From Oceanisphaera sp. IT1-181 (lineage in GTDB: Bacteria; Pseudomonadota; Gammaproteobacteria; Enterobacterales; Aeromonadaceae), in contig NZ_CP136856.1 in NCBI RefSeq assembly GCF_033807535.1, positions 2,041,001-2,105,000 of the forward strand: a DNA stretch of 64,000 nucleotides, written 5' to 3'. Position 1 is the stretch's first letter. The number at the start of each line of letters is the position of its first letter. The notes beneath the pieces are model-generated. The model searched no databases. It had not been told where the DNA came from and saw only the letters and a list, made by a program, of their open reading frames with translations. Both the position numbers and the translations under genes were made by a program. Below are positions 54,731 to 63,300 of this stretch, piece by piece.

Positions 54731-54773
54731 TTGTTGTACAACTATTTATAATAAGATAGTCGTTGTTGTACAA
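54731..54773 (-). promoter_or_regulatory. Operon promoter with paired TTGTACAA operators
   Basis: Two identical 11-mers TTGTTGTACAA at 54731-54741 and 54763-54773, 32 bp apart (three helical turns), each containing the palindrome TTGTACAA. On the minus strand the distal copy contains TTGTAC as -35, followed by 17 bp and TATAAA as -10; the proximal copy covers the start point. This is the layout expected for repression, most simply by the MerR/LitR-like protein encoded in the operon. 54786-55016 has one hairpin (AACAGCTG/CAGCTGTT, 54894-54921) and no gene. Confidence 0.65.
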
Positions 54774-55016
54774 GAAGATCAAGTTTGTATAAGAAAAATT
54801 TCAGCAGGGGGAGAAATAAAAGCGCCCAGCACAAAGCGCCGAGGTAAGTAAAAACCTAGGCAGAACAACTTTTTGAGCATTTCAGGCATAAAAAACAGCT
54901 GTCGCATAAGCTGCAGCTGTTATTAGTATCAGGACACGCGGCAACTAACACAGACGCAGCTAAAGACGATATTTATGTTTCGCTTGGTGCGGGGCGCTCG
55001 GCGCTGTATGTAGGCG

Positions 55017-55295
55017 TTAATCTAACTTCTGGCGGGCTATTTCTACGGCATCGCTATATTGGCGTAGCAATTCGGCTTTGCTTTTCATCATGATCTCGCC
55101 CCCTTTGCCCACTGACATGTGCTCAGGATTATCAACGTGCAGCGCTTGCCACATTAACACTGCCTGCAAGCTGCTTGCTTTTTGTTCAGGCGTTAACGCA
55201 ATGCCATCTGGCCATTTGCCAATTTCGACGGCGGTTTTAAGGCGCAGATACACATCTTCTGGCATATTGGTAATCACTTGCTGAAATGAGGACAT
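55017..55295 (-). CDS. yeaC: YeaC family protein (DUF1315)
   Basis: 92 residues. Conserved ITNMPEDVYLRLKTAVEIGKWPDG, LTPEQKASSLQAVLMWQ and GEIMMKSKAELLRQYS define YeaC/DUF1315. Function unknown. Downstream of the gap gene and separated from it by a terminator. Confidence 0.92.
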   Translation of the reverse strand: MSSFQQVITNMPEDVYLRLKTAVEIGKWPDGIALTPEQKASSLQAVLMWQALHVDNPEHMSVGKGGEIMMKSKAELLRQYSDAVEIARQKLD

Positions 55296-55336
55296 GGGTT
55301 TCTCCTAACAGAGCATAAATCTAATCAGCCTAATGT

Positions 55337-55361
55337 AAAAGGGCGACCTCTGGCCGCCCTT
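55337..55361 (-). terminator. Terminator of the long GAPDH gene
   Basis: On the minus strand AAGGGCG/CGCCCTT with a 9-base loop followed by TTTTAC, 45 bp after the stop. Confidence 0.7.
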
Positions 55362-55406
55362 CTCTACTATTACGGCATCGAGTGACCGTTTTTTCTTATC
55401 GCGAAC

Positions 55407-56837
55407 TTAGCGCGGTAAGTCCATCAGCTCGATACCCGCCATTTTTTGCATGACACGTACTACCTGACAGCTATAACCAAACTCGTTGTCATACCATACA
55501 TAGAGTACGGCGCGGTCATCTTCGGCAATGGTCGCCAACGAATCCACGATGCCGGCGAAGCGCGAGCCTACCATGTCGGTAGACACTAACTCGCTGCTGG
55601 TGCTGAAATCAATTTGCTGATGCAAAGGTGAGTCCAGTGACATGGCCAACAAGTACTCGTTTAACTCTTGGGCGTTGGTCGGCTTATTTAAGTTAAGGTT
55701 GATCACCGCCATGGACACGTTTGGTGTAGGCACGCGAATGGCGTTACCGGTCAACTTGCCTTTTAGCTCAGGCAGCGCCTTGGCGACGGCTGAGGCGGCA
55801 CCGGTGCTGGTTAATACCATGTTCAGTGCAGCACTGCGGCCACGACGGTCACCTTTATGAAAGTTATCAATCAGGTTTTGGTCGTTAGTATAAGAATGCA
55901 CAGTTTCCACGTGGCCGTTCTTGATACCGTACTTATCGCTCACCGCTTTAAGTACTGGCGTGATGGCGTTAGTGGTACAAGAGGCTGCTGACACTATATT
56001 GTCGGTAGGTAAAATCATGTTGTCGTTAACGCCAAACACGATATTTTTAATGTCACCCTTGCCCGGTGCAGTCAGCAATACGCGTGCCGCGCCTTTGGCT
56101 TGCAGGTGCTGGCCTAGGCCGTCTTCATCACGCCAAATACCGGTATTATCAACGATTAAGGCATCGTTAATGCCGTATTGGGTGTAATCAATTTCAGCGG
56201 GGCTATTGGCGTAGATCACCTGAATGTAGGTGCCGTTGGCGATAATGGCATGGTTTTCCATGTCCACTTCAATAGAGCCGTTAAAAGGACCGTGTACCGA
56301 GTCGCGACGCAATAAGCTGGCGCGCTTTTCTAAATCATCCGCCGAGCCACGCACCACAATCGCGCGCAGACGCAGACCATGGTTGCCGCCTGAACGTTCA
56401 ATCAATAACCGCGCCACCAAGCGGCCAATACGACCGAAACCATACAAAACCACATCGGTCGCTTTGTTGGCATGATCCTGATTGAGTGCTGGTGCCAGTT
56501 CCTGTTGTAAAAATGCCACTAAGCCAGACTCGTCTTTATGGGTCTCCCAGTAGCTGACAGCCAGTTTGCCCAAGTCTATACTCGCGGGCGCTAAATCCAG
56601 CTCGCTCAATACTTTTAAGATAGGGTAGCTTTGGCTAACCAACAGGGCTTTGCCTTCATGGCGGCTGGCCACACGGTGCGCCTTGATAAGCTCAATGGTT
56701 GACGCATTGAGTAAGGGACGCGCATGCACGCTAATTTCTACGCCCTGATTGCGGTATAATTTGCCGATCAGGGGCTGCATAGATTCTGCCAATTCTTGGC
56801 TTTGCTGCCAAGCAGACAGGTAACTCTCGTGGGTCAT
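55407..56837 (-). CDS. gap: Long-type glyceraldehyde-3-phosphate dehydrogenase
   Basis: 476 residues, with about 130 extra N-terminal residues before VLYGFGRIGRLVARLL. The catalytic Cys is in SAASCTTNAITPVLKAV, with the family His in VHSYTND. Long GAPDHs in marine gammaproteobacteria and pseudomonads are thought to work in gluconeogenesis or with NADP; cofactor cannot be told from sequence. Divergent from the DUF2989 gene, with gapA beyond it. Confidence 0.93.
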   Translation of the reverse strand: MTHESYLSAWQQSQELAESMQPLIGKLYRNQGVEISVHARPLLNASTIELIKAHRVASRHEGKALLVSQSYPILKVLSELDLAPASIDLGKLAVSYWETHKDESGLVAFLQQELAPALNQDHANKATDVVLYGFGRIGRLVARLLIERSGGNHGLRLRAIVVRGSADDLEKRASLLRRDSVHGPFNGSIEVDMENHAIIANGTYIQVIYANSPAEIDYTQYGINDALIVDNTGIWRDEDGLGQHLQAKGAARVLLTAPGKGDIKNIVFGVNDNMILPTDNIVSAASCTTNAITPVLKAVSDKYGIKNGHVETVHSYTNDQNLIDNFHKGDRRGRSAALNMVLTSTGAASAVAKALPELKGKLTGNAIRVPTPNVSMAVINLNLNKPTNAQELNEYLLAMSLDSPLHQQIDFSTSSELVSTDMVGSRFAGIVDSLATIAEDDRAVLYVWYDNEFGYSCQVVRVMQKMAGIELMDLPR

Positions 56838-57004
56838 TGACCGAGTCCTTTTATCAGGTAACTGTCATAAGCAATTATCATGAGATAATTGTCATGAGGA
56901 TTGATGTACAAGGCAAAGCCCGCGCATCAGCTCTATTAAGTGCGCCCATTTTAGTAGATAGGGGGTATGATTACCAGACTAAGGACTAGCAGATAAGTAC
57001 TCAT

Positions 57005-57823
57005 ATGAAGATAAAACAGACGATATTGCTGCTCGCATTCCCTTTCTTTTTAGCAGCCTGTGACCGAGATCGCATCCCCAATATTTGTGAAGACACCCCA
57101 CAATTCTGTGTAGATTTACATGCAGACAGCTGGTGTAAGTTTGAACGTACTGCCTTAATCCGTGCGCGTAAGCAACAAGCCACGCTCCCCAGTGCCATGC
57201 ATGATTATGACTTACTGAACAAACTACAGACTTATCATAACTGCTTAGATCCGCTATTAACCATTGAGTATACGCGGAAAAAAGAGCGGAAAAACGATAA
57301 GGTAGAAGCGGTATATCATGCTAAAGAAGCCATCAACCAACTGGCTATCGATACCCAAGGCTCGGATCATCCGCAATTGTTACTGTGGCATTGGCAGCAT
57401 AAAGGCAGCCAGCAAGCCAAGGCGCGTTTTATTAAGCTCGCCGACCGTGCCGAAATGCAAGACCCCGAGCTGCAAAATGCCCTCGCCGAATTATTGCTGC
57501 TGCGTGATAGCGCCGCTGCCGAGCAGGCGTTGCACAACGCCCTCAGTCTGTATAACAAAGGCGACTCCCTAAACCCGGATATTATCGCCAACCTGCTGAC
57601 GCTATATATCCGCCAGCAGCGCTATCAAGATGCCTGGATTTGGACGCGAGTGTTGAGCAAATTAGACTACCAAGAAAACATAGAACTCAGCCGTTTAGAT
57701 ACTTATGCCCAGTTTAGTGCCGGCGAACAGCAACAGCTGCAACAAGATGTCGAGCGAATTTTAGAACAGTTGGCGCGAGGTACTTATTCTGCTCCCAGCC
57801 ACATAACCAAACCGAAAGTCTAA
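57005..57823 (+). CDS. DUF2989 lipoprotein
   Basis: 272 residues. Lipobox LAAC (C19). IPNICEDTPQFCVDLHADSWCKFERTALIRARK is the DUF2989 signature, with four conserved Cys; the rest is helical and TPR-like (ELQNALAELLLLRDSAAAEQALHNAL). Function unknown. Recurrent neighbour of gapA in Aeromonadales, Shewanella and Vibrio. Confidence 0.88.
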   Translation: MKIKQTILLLAFPFFLAACDRDRIPNICEDTPQFCVDLHADSWCKFERTALIRARKQQATLPSAMHDYDLLNKLQTYHNCLDPLLTIEYTRKKERKNDKVEAVYHAKEAINQLAIDTQGSDHPQLLLWHWQHKGSQQAKARFIKLADRAEMQDPELQNALAELLLLRDSAAAEQALHNALSLYNKGDSLNPDIIANLLTLYIRQQRYQDAWIWTRVLSKLDYQENIELSRLDTYAQFSAGEQQQLQQDVERILEQLARGTYSAPSHITKPKV

Positions 57824-57956
57824 TGTTAAATGAACGGCTGGCGCTAAATGTTATTCGTAAGCGTAAGCTGTGCTCATCGGCATAACAGCATTGACGCTGG
57901 CTGTTATTTTTGTCAGCGTAGCCATAAAATTATCTCCCTTTGCATAGAGTAGTAAG

Positions 57957-58952
57957 ATGACAATTAAGCTAGCAATTAACGGTTTTGGTCGCATCGGTCG
58001 ACTGATGTTTCGTGCCGCTTGTGAACGCAGCGACATGGAAGTGGTCGCCATCAACGACTTGCAAGACCTTGAGTACATGGCATATATGCTGAAATACGAC
58101 TCGACTCACGGTCGTTTTCAAGGCGAAGTGCAAATTGCAGATGGAAAATTAATTGTTAATGGCAAGCCAGTGCGCGTTACTGCCGAGCGCAACCCACGCG
58201 ATTTAAACTGGGGCGAGCTGGACGTAGACGTGGTCGCCGAAGCGACCGGTATCTTTATGACCGATGAACAAGCCCGCGCGCACATTCACGCTGGCGCTAA
58301 AAAAGTGGTATTAACGGGTCCCTCAAAAGATGACACCCCTATGTTTGTGATGGGGGTTAATCAAGAGCAATACGCGGGCCAAGACATCGTCTCTAACGCC
58401 TCTTGTACCACTAACTGTTTGGCGCCGCTGGCTAAAGTCATTAATGATAACTTTGGCATAGTGGAAGGCTTAATGACCACGGTGCATTCCATGACCGCTA
58501 CCCAAAACACCGTTGATGGGCCGTCCAAAAAAGATTGGCGCGGTGGGCGCGGTGCCAGCCAAAATATTATCCCCTCCTCCACCGGTGCCGCTAAGGCCGT
58601 GGGCAAGGTGATCCCAGAGCTCAACGGTAAGCTTACTGGCATGTCGTTTCGCGTGCCCACTGCCAACGTGTCTGTGGTCGATTTAACAGTACGCCTAGAA
58701 AAAGCTACTTCTTACGCACAAATTTGCGCCACCCTTAAAGCCGCAGCCGAAGGCGATTTAAAGGGTATTATGGGCTATACGGAAGATGCGGTAGTCTCCA
58801 CTGACTTTATGAGCGACACCCACACTTGCGTATTTGATGCGGCTGCGGGCATAGCACTTAACGATAACTTCGTAAAATTAGTGGCTTGGTATGACAACGA
58901 AATGGGCTATTCCCATAAGACACTAGACCTAATCGCACACATCTCAAAGTAA
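57957..58952 (+). CDS. gapA: Glyceraldehyde-3-phosphate dehydrogenase
   Basis: 331 residues, the standard glycolytic type. NAD fold INGFGRIGRLMFRAA, catalytic Cys in SNASCTTNCLAPLAKV, followed by the PSKKDWRGGRGASQNIIPSSTGAAKAVGKV loop. Asp in INDL favours NAD over NADP. Followed by a strong terminator. Confidence 0.97.
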   Translation: MTIKLAINGFGRIGRLMFRAACERSDMEVVAINDLQDLEYMAYMLKYDSTHGRFQGEVQIADGKLIVNGKPVRVTAERNPRDLNWGELDVDVVAEATGIFMTDEQARAHIHAGAKKVVLTGPSKDDTPMFVMGVNQEQYAGQDIVSNASCTTNCLAPLAKVINDNFGIVEGLMTTVHSMTATQNTVDGPSKKDWRGGRGASQNIIPSSTGAAKAVGKVIPELNGKLTGMSFRVPTANVSVVDLTVRLEKATSYAQICATLKAAAEGDLKGIMGYTEDAVVSTDFMSDTHTCVFDAAAGIALNDNFVKLVAWYDNEMGYSHKTLDLIAHISK

Positions 58953-58975
58953 GTCACTAACAGCACCAAGCGCTA

Positions 58976-59007
58976 AGCCTCCGTTTAATAAACACGGGGG
59001 CTTTTTT
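58976..59007 (+). terminator. Terminator of gapA
   Basis: AGCCTCCGT/ACGGGGGCT with a 9-base loop and TTTTT, 24 bp after the stop. Confidence 0.85.
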
Positions 59008-59103
59008 GTCTGCATTAAAATAGGGTGAAGCGTAAATTGGAGGGGCTCTTACCCCTTGGAATGGCCCCGAATAAGTAGACACTTCTTCAGAGTGAGGAAG
59101 TGT

Positions 59104-59427
59104 ATGCAATACCGAACCAAACGTAAATTTAGTAATGAATTTAAGCGGGAAGCCGTTAAGCTCTCTGTTTCATCACCTAAAACATTAGCTGAAATCTCCA
59201 GTGAACTAGGGGTGCATCCGAACGTATTAAGCCGTTGGCGTCGAGAGTGGATAATGGACAAATCAGATTCGAAACAGGATAAGCCCGTTAAAAATGAAGG
59301 GCCAGATAAAAGCCTTCGTCAGTTAGAGCAAGAGAATAAGCGTCTTAAGAAAAAGCTAGAGCGCGCTGAACTGGAGCTCGATATCTTAAAAAAGCTGGAA
59401 GATTACGCTACCAAGACACGGCGATAA
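59104..59427 (+). CDS. IS3-family OrfA
   Basis: 107 residues. HTH RKFSNEFKREAVKLSVSSPKTLAEISSELGVHPNVLSRWRREW followed by a leucine-zipper-like coiled coil (LRQLEQENKRLKKKLERAELELDILKKL). It binds the element ends. The slippery heptamer A-AAA-AAG at 59388-59394 lies near its end in the correct phase for a -1 shift into OrfB. Confidence 0.92.
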   Translation: MQYRTKRKFSNEFKREAVKLSVSSPKTLAEISSELGVHPNVLSRWRREWIMDKSDSKQDKPVKNEGPDKSLRQLEQENKRLKKKLERAELELDILKKLEDYATKTRR

Positions 59428-60296
59428 AATTTGCCTTCATCGACCGGTATCGCAGCATGAGCTGGACGGTACTGGTGATGTGTCGCGTACTCCAGGTATC
59501 TCGTGCGGGTTATTATTGTTGGAAGCAGCGCCAACGAGAGCCTTCGGTTCAGGCGGAGCGTCATCGCAGTTTGCTCGCCTTTTTATTGGCTGAAGCTGAA
59601 CAGCAACATGGTATTGCGGGTTATCGGAAATTGTGGCGCGAAGCGGTTGACCAAGGCTTTGCTTGTGGTAAGAATCAAGTGCAACGCCTATTACAGAGTG
59701 TGGGCTATCGTTCTTGTGTCGCGCCAAAGCCCGGGCATCGTAAACATAAGCCAGGCATCGCTGCGACGCCGAATCTGTTAAACCGACAGTTTACGGTTGC
59801 AGAAGAGAACCGTGTTTGGGTGTCAGATATTACTCAAATACGCTGTGAAGAAGGCTGGCTCTATCTGGCGGTGATAATCGATCTTGCTACTAGACAGGTA
59901 GTGGGCAAGGCTCAAGGGCCGGTTAATAGCGCTGAATTAGTGATTAAGGCCTTAAAGCAGGCTTGGAAGAAGCAGAAGCCTGATGGCCGTGAGCTGATGT
60001 TCCACTCAGACCAGGGCAGCCAATATCATTGTATGGCGACCATGACGTGGTTGAATAAACGTAAAGTGACTATCAGCATGTCTCGCCGGGGAAACTGCTG
60101 GGATAATGCGTGTTCAGAAAGCTTTTTTGCTTTACTGAAAAAGGAATGGACCCGCCGTTTAGGGCTGTTAACTCGTAAAGAGATGGCAGAAGAAATACAC
60201 TTCTACATCACGCAGTATTACCACAAAGTAAGACAACACACTGCGCTGGGAGGATTAACCCCCAACGCATATGCGCAGCAACTTAATGCTGCTTAA
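59394..60296 (+). CDS. IS3-family OrfB (DDE transposase, made as OrfAB)
   Basis: The -1 frame from the slip site continues KKAGRLRYQDTAIKFAFI into the ATG at 59457; the internal ATG gives 279 residues. Retroviral integrase-type DDE residues: Asp in VWVSDITQI, Asp in MFHSDQGSQYH, Glu in CWDNACSESFFALLKKE. Needs fusion to OrfA for transposition. No premature stop is present. Confidence 0.92.
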   Translation, partial: AGRLRYQDTAIKFAFIDRYRSMSWTVLVMCRVLQVSRAGYYCWKQRQREPSVQAERHRSLLAFLLAEAEQQHGIAGYRKLWREAVDQGFACGKNQVQRLLQSVGYRSCVAPKPGHRKHKPGIAATPNLLNRQFTVAEENRVWVSDITQIRCEEGWLYLAVIIDLATRQVVGKAQGPVNSAELVIKALKQAWKKQKPDGRELMFHSDQGSQYHCMATMTWLNKRKVTISMSRRGNCWDNACSESFFALLKKEWTRRLGLLTRKEMAEEIHFYITQYYHKVRQHTALGGLTPNAYAQQLNAA

Positions 60297-60366
60297 ACTG
60301 GTGTCTACTTTAGTCGGGCCATTCCACCTTCACACTTTACCCCTCACCCCTCACCCCTCACGGTTA

Positions 60367-61770
60367 TTACTTAAGATGTTTCAGCAAAATCGCAAAGTCC
60401 GCATTGATAGATTTATCTAAGGGAATAAATACTACATGGCCGCTGCCGGGCGCGACCTCGACTAACTCACCTTTACGGTTTTTAATCTGCTCCAATACGA
60501 AACTGATATTACCGGCAGGCGTCATTAGCTCTAGTAGATCGCCAACGCTAAATTTATTTTTTACATCCACTTCGACCCAGTCGCCATTACGGCGAGTCAC
60601 GTCGCCAACAAACTGCTGTTGAGTCGACACCGAATGGCCGATTTCATAGTTTTGATAATCGCTGTGGGCGTGGCGCTTCAAAAAGCCTTCTGTGTAACCA
60701 CGATGGGCGAGGTTTTCCAGCGTACTCATCAGGCTGACATCAAACGGCTTGCCGGCCACCGCATCGTCGATGGCTTTGCGATACACCTGAGCGGTGCGTG
60801 CCACGTAATAAAACGACTTGGTACGGCCTTCAATTTTTAACGAATGCACGCCCATTTGCGTTAAGCGCTCTACATACTGCACGGCTCGTAAGTCTTTGGA
60901 GTTCATGATGTAGGTGCCGTGCTCATCTTCATAGGCTGCCATATACTCGCCAGGTCTATTGCTTTCTTCTAGCAGCACTGGATGCTCATAAGGTGCACCG
61001 GCACCGAGTGTGGGAGCAGGGCTTTCGTTAAAGGCTTCTTTTGCAGGGTCTATCTTTTGCACCACAATCGGCTCTTGGCGATGCACAATTTGCCCAGCAT
61101 CGTCTTCTTTGGCTGCATGTACCTTATATTCCCAGCGGCAAGCATTGGTGCAAGTTCCCTGATTGGGATCGCGCTTATTGATGTAGCCAGACAATAAACA
61201 CCGGCCCGAATAGGCCATGCACAGCGCGCCGTGCACAAACACTTCTAACTCTACTTTCGGGCATTGGGCACGAATTTCTTCGATCTCTTCCAGTGATAAT
61301 TCCCGCGATAAAATCACCCGCTCTATGCCGTATTCTTGCCAAAACATCACTGACGCCCAGTTCACTGCGTTAGCTTGTACCGATAAATGAATACTCACCT
61401 CGGGGAAATGCTCACGCACCAACATGATTAAACCCGGATCTGACATAATGAGCGCATCTGGGCCCATATCAATCACCGGCTTCATATCACGCAAAAAGGT
61501 TTTTAGCTTGGCGTTATGGGGCTGAATATTCACCACTACGTAGAATTTTTTGCCCAAGGCATGGGCTTCATCGATGCCAATCTTGAGATTCTCATGGTTA
61601 AACTCGTTATTGCGCACCCGCAGCGAATAACGGGGCTGGCCCGCATAGACAGCATCGGCGCCATAGGCGAAGGCATAACGCATGTTTTTTAAGGTGCCCG
61701 CAGGCGACAGCAATTCGGGAATGAAGCCGGGAGTAATAGGGGGCGTAACAGCAGTAAGAGCGTCGGACAT
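60367..61770 (-). CDS. trhP: TrhP/YegQ, U32-family tRNA hydroxylation protein
   Basis: 467 residues. Peptidase U32 family; YegQ/TrhP is needed to hydroxylate wobble U34 of some tRNAs from prephenate. ELLSPAGTLKNMRYAFAYGADAVYAGQPRYSLR at the start, EVFVHGALCMAYSGRCLLSGYINKRDPNQGTCTNACRWEY with the Cys set of an iron-sulfur cluster, and SLKIEGRTKS. I start at 61770; the longer frame adds 32 residues with no family match. Confidence 0.93.
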   Translation of the reverse strand: MSDALTAVTPPITPGFIPELLSPAGTLKNMRYAFAYGADAVYAGQPRYSLRVRNNEFNHENLKIGIDEAHALGKKFYVVVNIQPHNAKLKTFLRDMKPVIDMGPDALIMSDPGLIMLVREHFPEVSIHLSVQANAVNWASVMFWQEYGIERVILSRELSLEEIEEIRAQCPKVELEVFVHGALCMAYSGRCLLSGYINKRDPNQGTCTNACRWEYKVHAAKEDDAGQIVHRQEPIVVQKIDPAKEAFNESPAPTLGAGAPYEHPVLLEESNRPGEYMAAYEDEHGTYIMNSKDLRAVQYVERLTQMGVHSLKIEGRTKSFYYVARTAQVYRKAIDDAVAGKPFDVSLMSTLENLAHRGYTEGFLKRHAHSDYQNYEIGHSVSTQQQFVGDVTRRNGDWVEVDVKNKFSVGDLLELMTPAGNISFVLEQIKNRKGELVEVAPGSGHVVFIPLDKSINADFAILLKHLK

Positions 61771-61934
61771 TAAGTTAATCTCTGATATCAAGTCAGTAGG
61801 CCGCCATTTGATGGCGGCCGAATCCGGCATTTTACTATGCCAAGTGCTCAATATCGAGGGACTCACTCACTCATTGGCGCGCGGCTTGATTAGGATCAAG
61901 CTTTCATGTGGCATGAGATTAATGAAATCAAGGG

Positions 61935-62279
61935 TTAGCGGGCTAACTCTAAGTGGTCCACTTCCAGTTCATTGCCATGATCTTCCTCTTCTAATTGGCC
62001 CCAAATGGTGAGTCGGGTGCGCGAGCTGGCGCGCATATTGCGCCATTTATCTTCATCAATTTCCACCACTATGGTGCCGGTGCCATCTTGAAACAGGTAT
62101 TTTTCTTTACCGACTTGCTCGACCACATAGCCAGTGAGGCGAATATCATGGTCGTCATTCATGCGCAGCGCTTGGGCCACCGAGACCTGAGGTTGGTCAT
62201 AAGAAAAATTAGAGCCAGCAACCGCAGTGCCTGCCAGTAGGGTTAAGCCCAAGGTGGCGCTAAGCAGAGTTTTATTCAT
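61935..62279 (-). CDS. YgiW/YdeI-family stress protein (BOF)
   Basis: 114 residues. Signal peptide (AGTAVAGSNF), then an OB-fold of the BOF family with HDIRLTGYVVEQVGKEKYLFQDGTGTIVVEIDEDKW and TRLTIWGQLEEE. Periplasmic; family members protect against peroxide and metals. Monocistronic. Confidence 0.9.
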   Translation of the reverse strand: MNKTLLSATLGLTLLAGTAVAGSNFSYDQPQVSVAQALRMNDDHDIRLTGYVVEQVGKEKYLFQDGTGTIVVEIDEDKWRNMRASSRTRLTIWGQLEEEDHGNELEVDHLELAR

Positions 62280-63241
62280 GATGAGCCCTTTAATTTATGG
62301 TCTGTAGAATAGCTTTATGGGAATAATTTTTGCCGAGAATAGTCATTACTCATCAGGGTGACTAGCGATTAAGGTTTCAATCGGACAAGTTTGGACCACT
62401 GGATCAGCGCCGAGCACCCAGCGCTTAGCACCAAGCTCAACAAAGGGCGGTGTTTATCTTTATGCTGTCATCCTCTTGAGCGTCAGGATCTCGCTTTGGC
62501 TCTTAGTGACTAAAGACTTTTTTGCCACGGAGCGCACGGAAAAATAGTGATCAGATCTGAATAACATCGGTGAAGGGTGAAGCGTAAAGGGTGACAGAGG
62601 GGGGGAAGAGAGCGCGCTAATTGCAGCACCGAAATCCGCTCTTATACCAATCGTATTAATTATTTGGTCAGCCTGACAGCTGGATTTAATGTGATTGTTT
62701 TTTGTAGTGTGCCCACCTTGTTGGTAGGTAAAGAGTATCGGCACGGTTTGGGTTTTGTTATTAAAACCATCCTGCTTCGCAGGACCACCGAACAAGTGGG
62801 TGGACTACAACACACGCTTTTTGTAGAAGCCTGCTTTAGTTAGCTATGCAATGGGGCTTTTATGTCGATCTTAAATAGAACGATGATTTAGTGTGTTTGG
62901 TATTATTTTGTCTTTGCGAGCGTAGCGTGGCAATCCACTCTTTTAATTCAGCATTCAGCATTTAAAACCATGGATTGCCGCGTCGCTGCACTCCTCGCAA
63001 CGACGAGCTGGAGGATATTGCGAGCTCTGTGCCGCTCTTAATCTTTAGCTCGGCGCTGTTTTTGGCCACCATCCTATTGAGCGTCAGGAGCTCGGTTTTA
63101 ATGTCTGGGTTTATCCCCTCACTCCTTACACATCACCCTTCACAGTCTTTATAAGGATCTGGACACTAGGCACGGCCTGTTAGGACGCTCCGTCACAGCC
63201 AAAATCGGTAAGGGATGAAGCGCAAAACTATTGATAACCAT
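62280..63241. repeat. Repeat-filled 1-kb gap before pnp
   Basis: No gene. In order: GCGCCGAGCACCCAGCGC tract (62408-62440); CGAGATCCTGAC-type palindrome (62463-62493); GCCACGGAGCGCACGG (62524-62539); GTGAAGGGTGAAGCG tract (62571-62595); TTGTAG-type repeat with a third arm type (62702-62810, arms CCCACCTTGTTGGT and ACCGAACAAGTGGGT); and another long palindrome with TTGCGAGCGTAGCG and ATTGCCGCGTCGCTGC arms (62913-63004). A second CGAGATC-type half lies at 63069-63092. Confidence 0.75.
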
Positions 63242-63272
63242 AAAAAAAGCCGAGACAGTGTCTCGGCTTTTT
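63242..63272 (-). terminator. Terminator of pnp
   Basis: AAAGCCGAGACA-G-TGTCTCGGCTTT with A and T runs either side, 28 bp after the pnp stop. Confidence 0.88.
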
Positions 63273-63300
63273 GTTTGCTATTTTTGACGTATCCGGCTAA

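Larger units (their letters stand above)
59057..60326 (+). mobile_element. IS3-family insertion sequence
   Basis: 1270 bp. Imperfect inverted ends TGGAATGGCCC(C)GAATAAGTAGACAC and its mirror GTGTCTACTTTAGTCGGGCCATTCCA. A 3-bp direct repeat CCT (59054-59056, 60327-60329) looks like the target duplication. It sits in a CTTTACCCCTCACCCC low-complexity tract. Two reading frames with a programmed -1 frameshift are intact, so it may be active. Confidence 0.9.
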
